Source: T1Sed10-7 sp041686695 (GTDB lineage: Bacteria; Actinomycetota; Nitriliruptoria; Nitriliruptorales; Nitriliruptoraceae). From it: a stretch of DNA of 14,098 bases. Below are positions 12,900 to 14,098 of the stretch, piece after piece (positions within the stretch are counted from its first letter, which is position 1; every line of letters starts with the position of its first letter). A model generated the notes under the pieces. The model was not told the DNA's origin, searched no databases, and saw only the letters and a list, made by a program, of their open reading frames with translations. Where the stretch lies: NCBI GenBank assembly GCA_041686695.1, contig JAWLDJ010000057.1, positions 1-14,098 on the forward strand, read 5' to 3'. Made by a program: the position numbers and the translations under genes.

Positions 12900-14098
12900 G
12901 TGACCACGAAGAACACCATCTGGACGTCGAACCCGGATCGTCGGGCTCGCGTCCGACCGCGCTGGCACGTGCTCGGCAGTCTCGTGGCGATCATCACCTT
13001 CTCGATCGCGGTCGTGTCCGGCGCGGTGCTCGCGCTCGACCGCTCGCTGACGCGTGTGGAGGTCGACGGGCTGGGTGACGCTTCGGGGGACGACGGCGGT
13101 GGGGCAAGGGCTGCTCCGGGCGCTGGCGACGGGAGTGACGGGCCGGAGAGCACCGACCACATCGACGAACTCGACGCCGAGGAACTCGATGCTGAGATCG
13201 ATATCGATGCCGAGCCCCTCACGGTGCTCCTGCTCGGCTCCGACACGCGAGAGGTGCTCACAGCAGAGGAGCAACAGCAACTCGGGACCGGTGCCGCCTG
13301 GGGCGAGCGCACCGAGGTGGTCGCCCTGCTCCGCATCGATGCCGCCGCGGACGAGTTGCGGATGGTGAACATCCCGCGGGACAGCGTGGTCCCGCGATGC
13401 AACGGGACCAGCGGGCGGATCAACGCCGCCTACGGCATCGGCGAGCGCTCCGGGGCGGGGGGGATGAGCTGCGTCGTCCAGACGGTCTCGAGGTGGTCGG
13501 ACGTGGCCATCGACCACGCCGTGAAGGTCGACTTCCGTGGGTTCCTGGCGATCGTCGAGGCGATCGGTGGCATCGAGCTCTACATCGAGGAGCCGATGCG
13601 CGACCAGCGTGCGAACCTCGACCTGCAGCCCGGCTGCCAGGTGCTGGACGGAGCTGGCGCGCTGGCATTCGCGCGGGCCCGCCACCTCGACAACGATTTC
13701 GGACGCATCAGCCGCCAACAGCGGTTGCTGGTCGAGATGCGCGACCAAGCACGCGAGAACGGTGTCTTCTCGAACCCCGTACGCACCCTTCGGTTCGCCG
13801 AGGCCGTCGCCGCGGCGCTGCAGGTCGATGACTCGCTGACCCTCAACCGCATCCGACAGTTGGTCATGGACCACCGGGGCACGCTGCAACAACCGCTCGA
13901 GGCACGCACCGTCCCGGGCACGGCGGATACCTCGGGGGAGGCATGGCTGCTGCAGCCTGACGAGGAGGCTGCAGCCGAACTGTTCACCTGGCTGCTGGAG
14001 GGCGACGCCGACGCCGAACACACCAGCCGCACAGCGGTCGACGACAGCAGCGACGCCGGGGCCGGCGGCCGAGGCGGCAGCAGTGACGGTGGTGACGG
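12900..14098 (+). CDS. LytR-CpsA-Psr (LCP) family cell-wall glycopolymer ligase, 3' end beyond window
   Basis: This open frame gives 399 residues and runs off the right edge without a stop. LCP proteins attach lipid-linked glycopolymers to peptidoglycan outside the membrane. A short Arg-rich cytoplasmic head is followed by one membrane helix (about 22-46), then an acidic Gly/Asp-rich linker (about 56-105). The LCP domain shows TVLLLGSDTR (108-117), RIDAAADELRMVNIPRDSVV (145-164), GRINAAYGIG (172-181), VDFRGFLAIVEAIGGIEL (210-227), LDGAGALAFARARH (249-262) and RISRQQRLL (269-277), including the arginines and aspartates that bind the phosphate groups. The start GTG 12900 has AGAGAG 6-7 nt upstream; ATG 12896 is in another frame. 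The end shown (380-399) is low-complexity Asp/Ser/Gly. Cys167, Cys191 and Cys246 fall in the extracellular domain. Confidence 0.93.
   Translation, partial: MTTKNTIWTSNPDRRARVRPRWHVLGSLVAIITFSIAVVSGAVLALDRSLTRVEVDGLGDASGDDGGGARAAPGAGDGSDGPESTDHIDELDAEELDAEIDIDAEPLTVLLLGSDTREVLTAEEQQQLGTGAAWGERTEVVALLRIDAAADELRMVNIPRDSVVPRCNGTSGRINAAYGIGERSGAGGMSCVVQTVSRWSDVAIDHAVKVDFRGFLAIVEAIGGIELYIEEPMRDQRANLDLQPGCQVLDGAGALAFARARHLDNDFGRISRQQRLLVEMRDQARENGVFSNPVRTLRFAEAVAAALQVDDSLTLNRIRQLVMDHRGTLQQPLEARTVPGTADTSGEAWLLQPDEEAAAELFTWLLEGDADAEHTSRTAVDDSSDAGAGGRGGSSDGGD

Noticed and set aside
12896..13078. ATG at 12896 as the start of a gene
   Set aside because: It is in a different frame from the LCP domain and ends soon after; GTG 12900 is the start that leads into the LCP domain.
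12354..14021. Long minus-strand open frame of 555 codons
   Set aside because: It lies antisense to the LCP gene and the start of prfC. Its translation has no recognisable domain and is a high-GC shadow.
1..14098. tRNA, rRNA, CRISPR, insertion sequence or prophage elements
   Set aside because: No cloverleaf, spaced repeat array, transposase or phage gene was recognised, and the intergenic gaps are short.

Overview
The window is very GC-rich, with dense coding, frequent GTG starts and little intergenic space. Several features point to an actinobacterium or a deep-branching relative: a CsoR-type copper sensor next to a small copper chaperone, a UvrD-like helicase with a C-terminal HRDC domain, a LytR-CpsA-Psr cell-wall protein, and genes that look leaderless (a TANNNT -10 box 6-8 nt before the start codon). 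No rRNA, tRNA, transposase, phage gene or CRISPR array was seen. It reads as a chromosomal housekeeping region.

Left part. The minus strand carries an Ada-like AraC/alkyltransferase fusion (242-1216), followed by the 5' part of tadA, which runs off the left edge (1-213). Divergent from these, the plus strand carries csoR (1489-1770), copZ (1875-2078) and an unrecognised acidic protein (2224-3069). A CsoR-operator-like sequence and a -10 box precede csoR. No copper-exporting ATPase is in view.

Middle part, all plus strand. A UvrD-like SF1 helicase occupies 3178-6230 but is split into two reading frames at a GTGA junction (4650-4653). The ATPase half, with a roughly 195-residue N-terminal extension, lies upstream; motifs V-VI and the HRDC domain lie downstream. 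An SF2 DEAD/DEAH helicase (6391-8034) follows, then a DUF1015 protein (8036-9256) one base later, then a Fur-family regulator (9314-9754).

Right part. The minus strand carries prfC (release factor 3, 11044-12600), overlapped by 4 nt with an MFS transporter (9758-11047). The transporter converges on the Fur-family gene with a 3-nt gap. Divergent from prfC is an LCP-family cell-wall ligase (12900 to the right edge), cut off within a Gly/Ser/Asp-rich tail. The 299-bp region between prfC and the LCP gene holds candidate promoters for both.

I see no convincing complete undescribed system. The items most worth checking are the split helicase, its unusual N-terminal and C-terminal additions, and its adjacency to an SF2 helicase.
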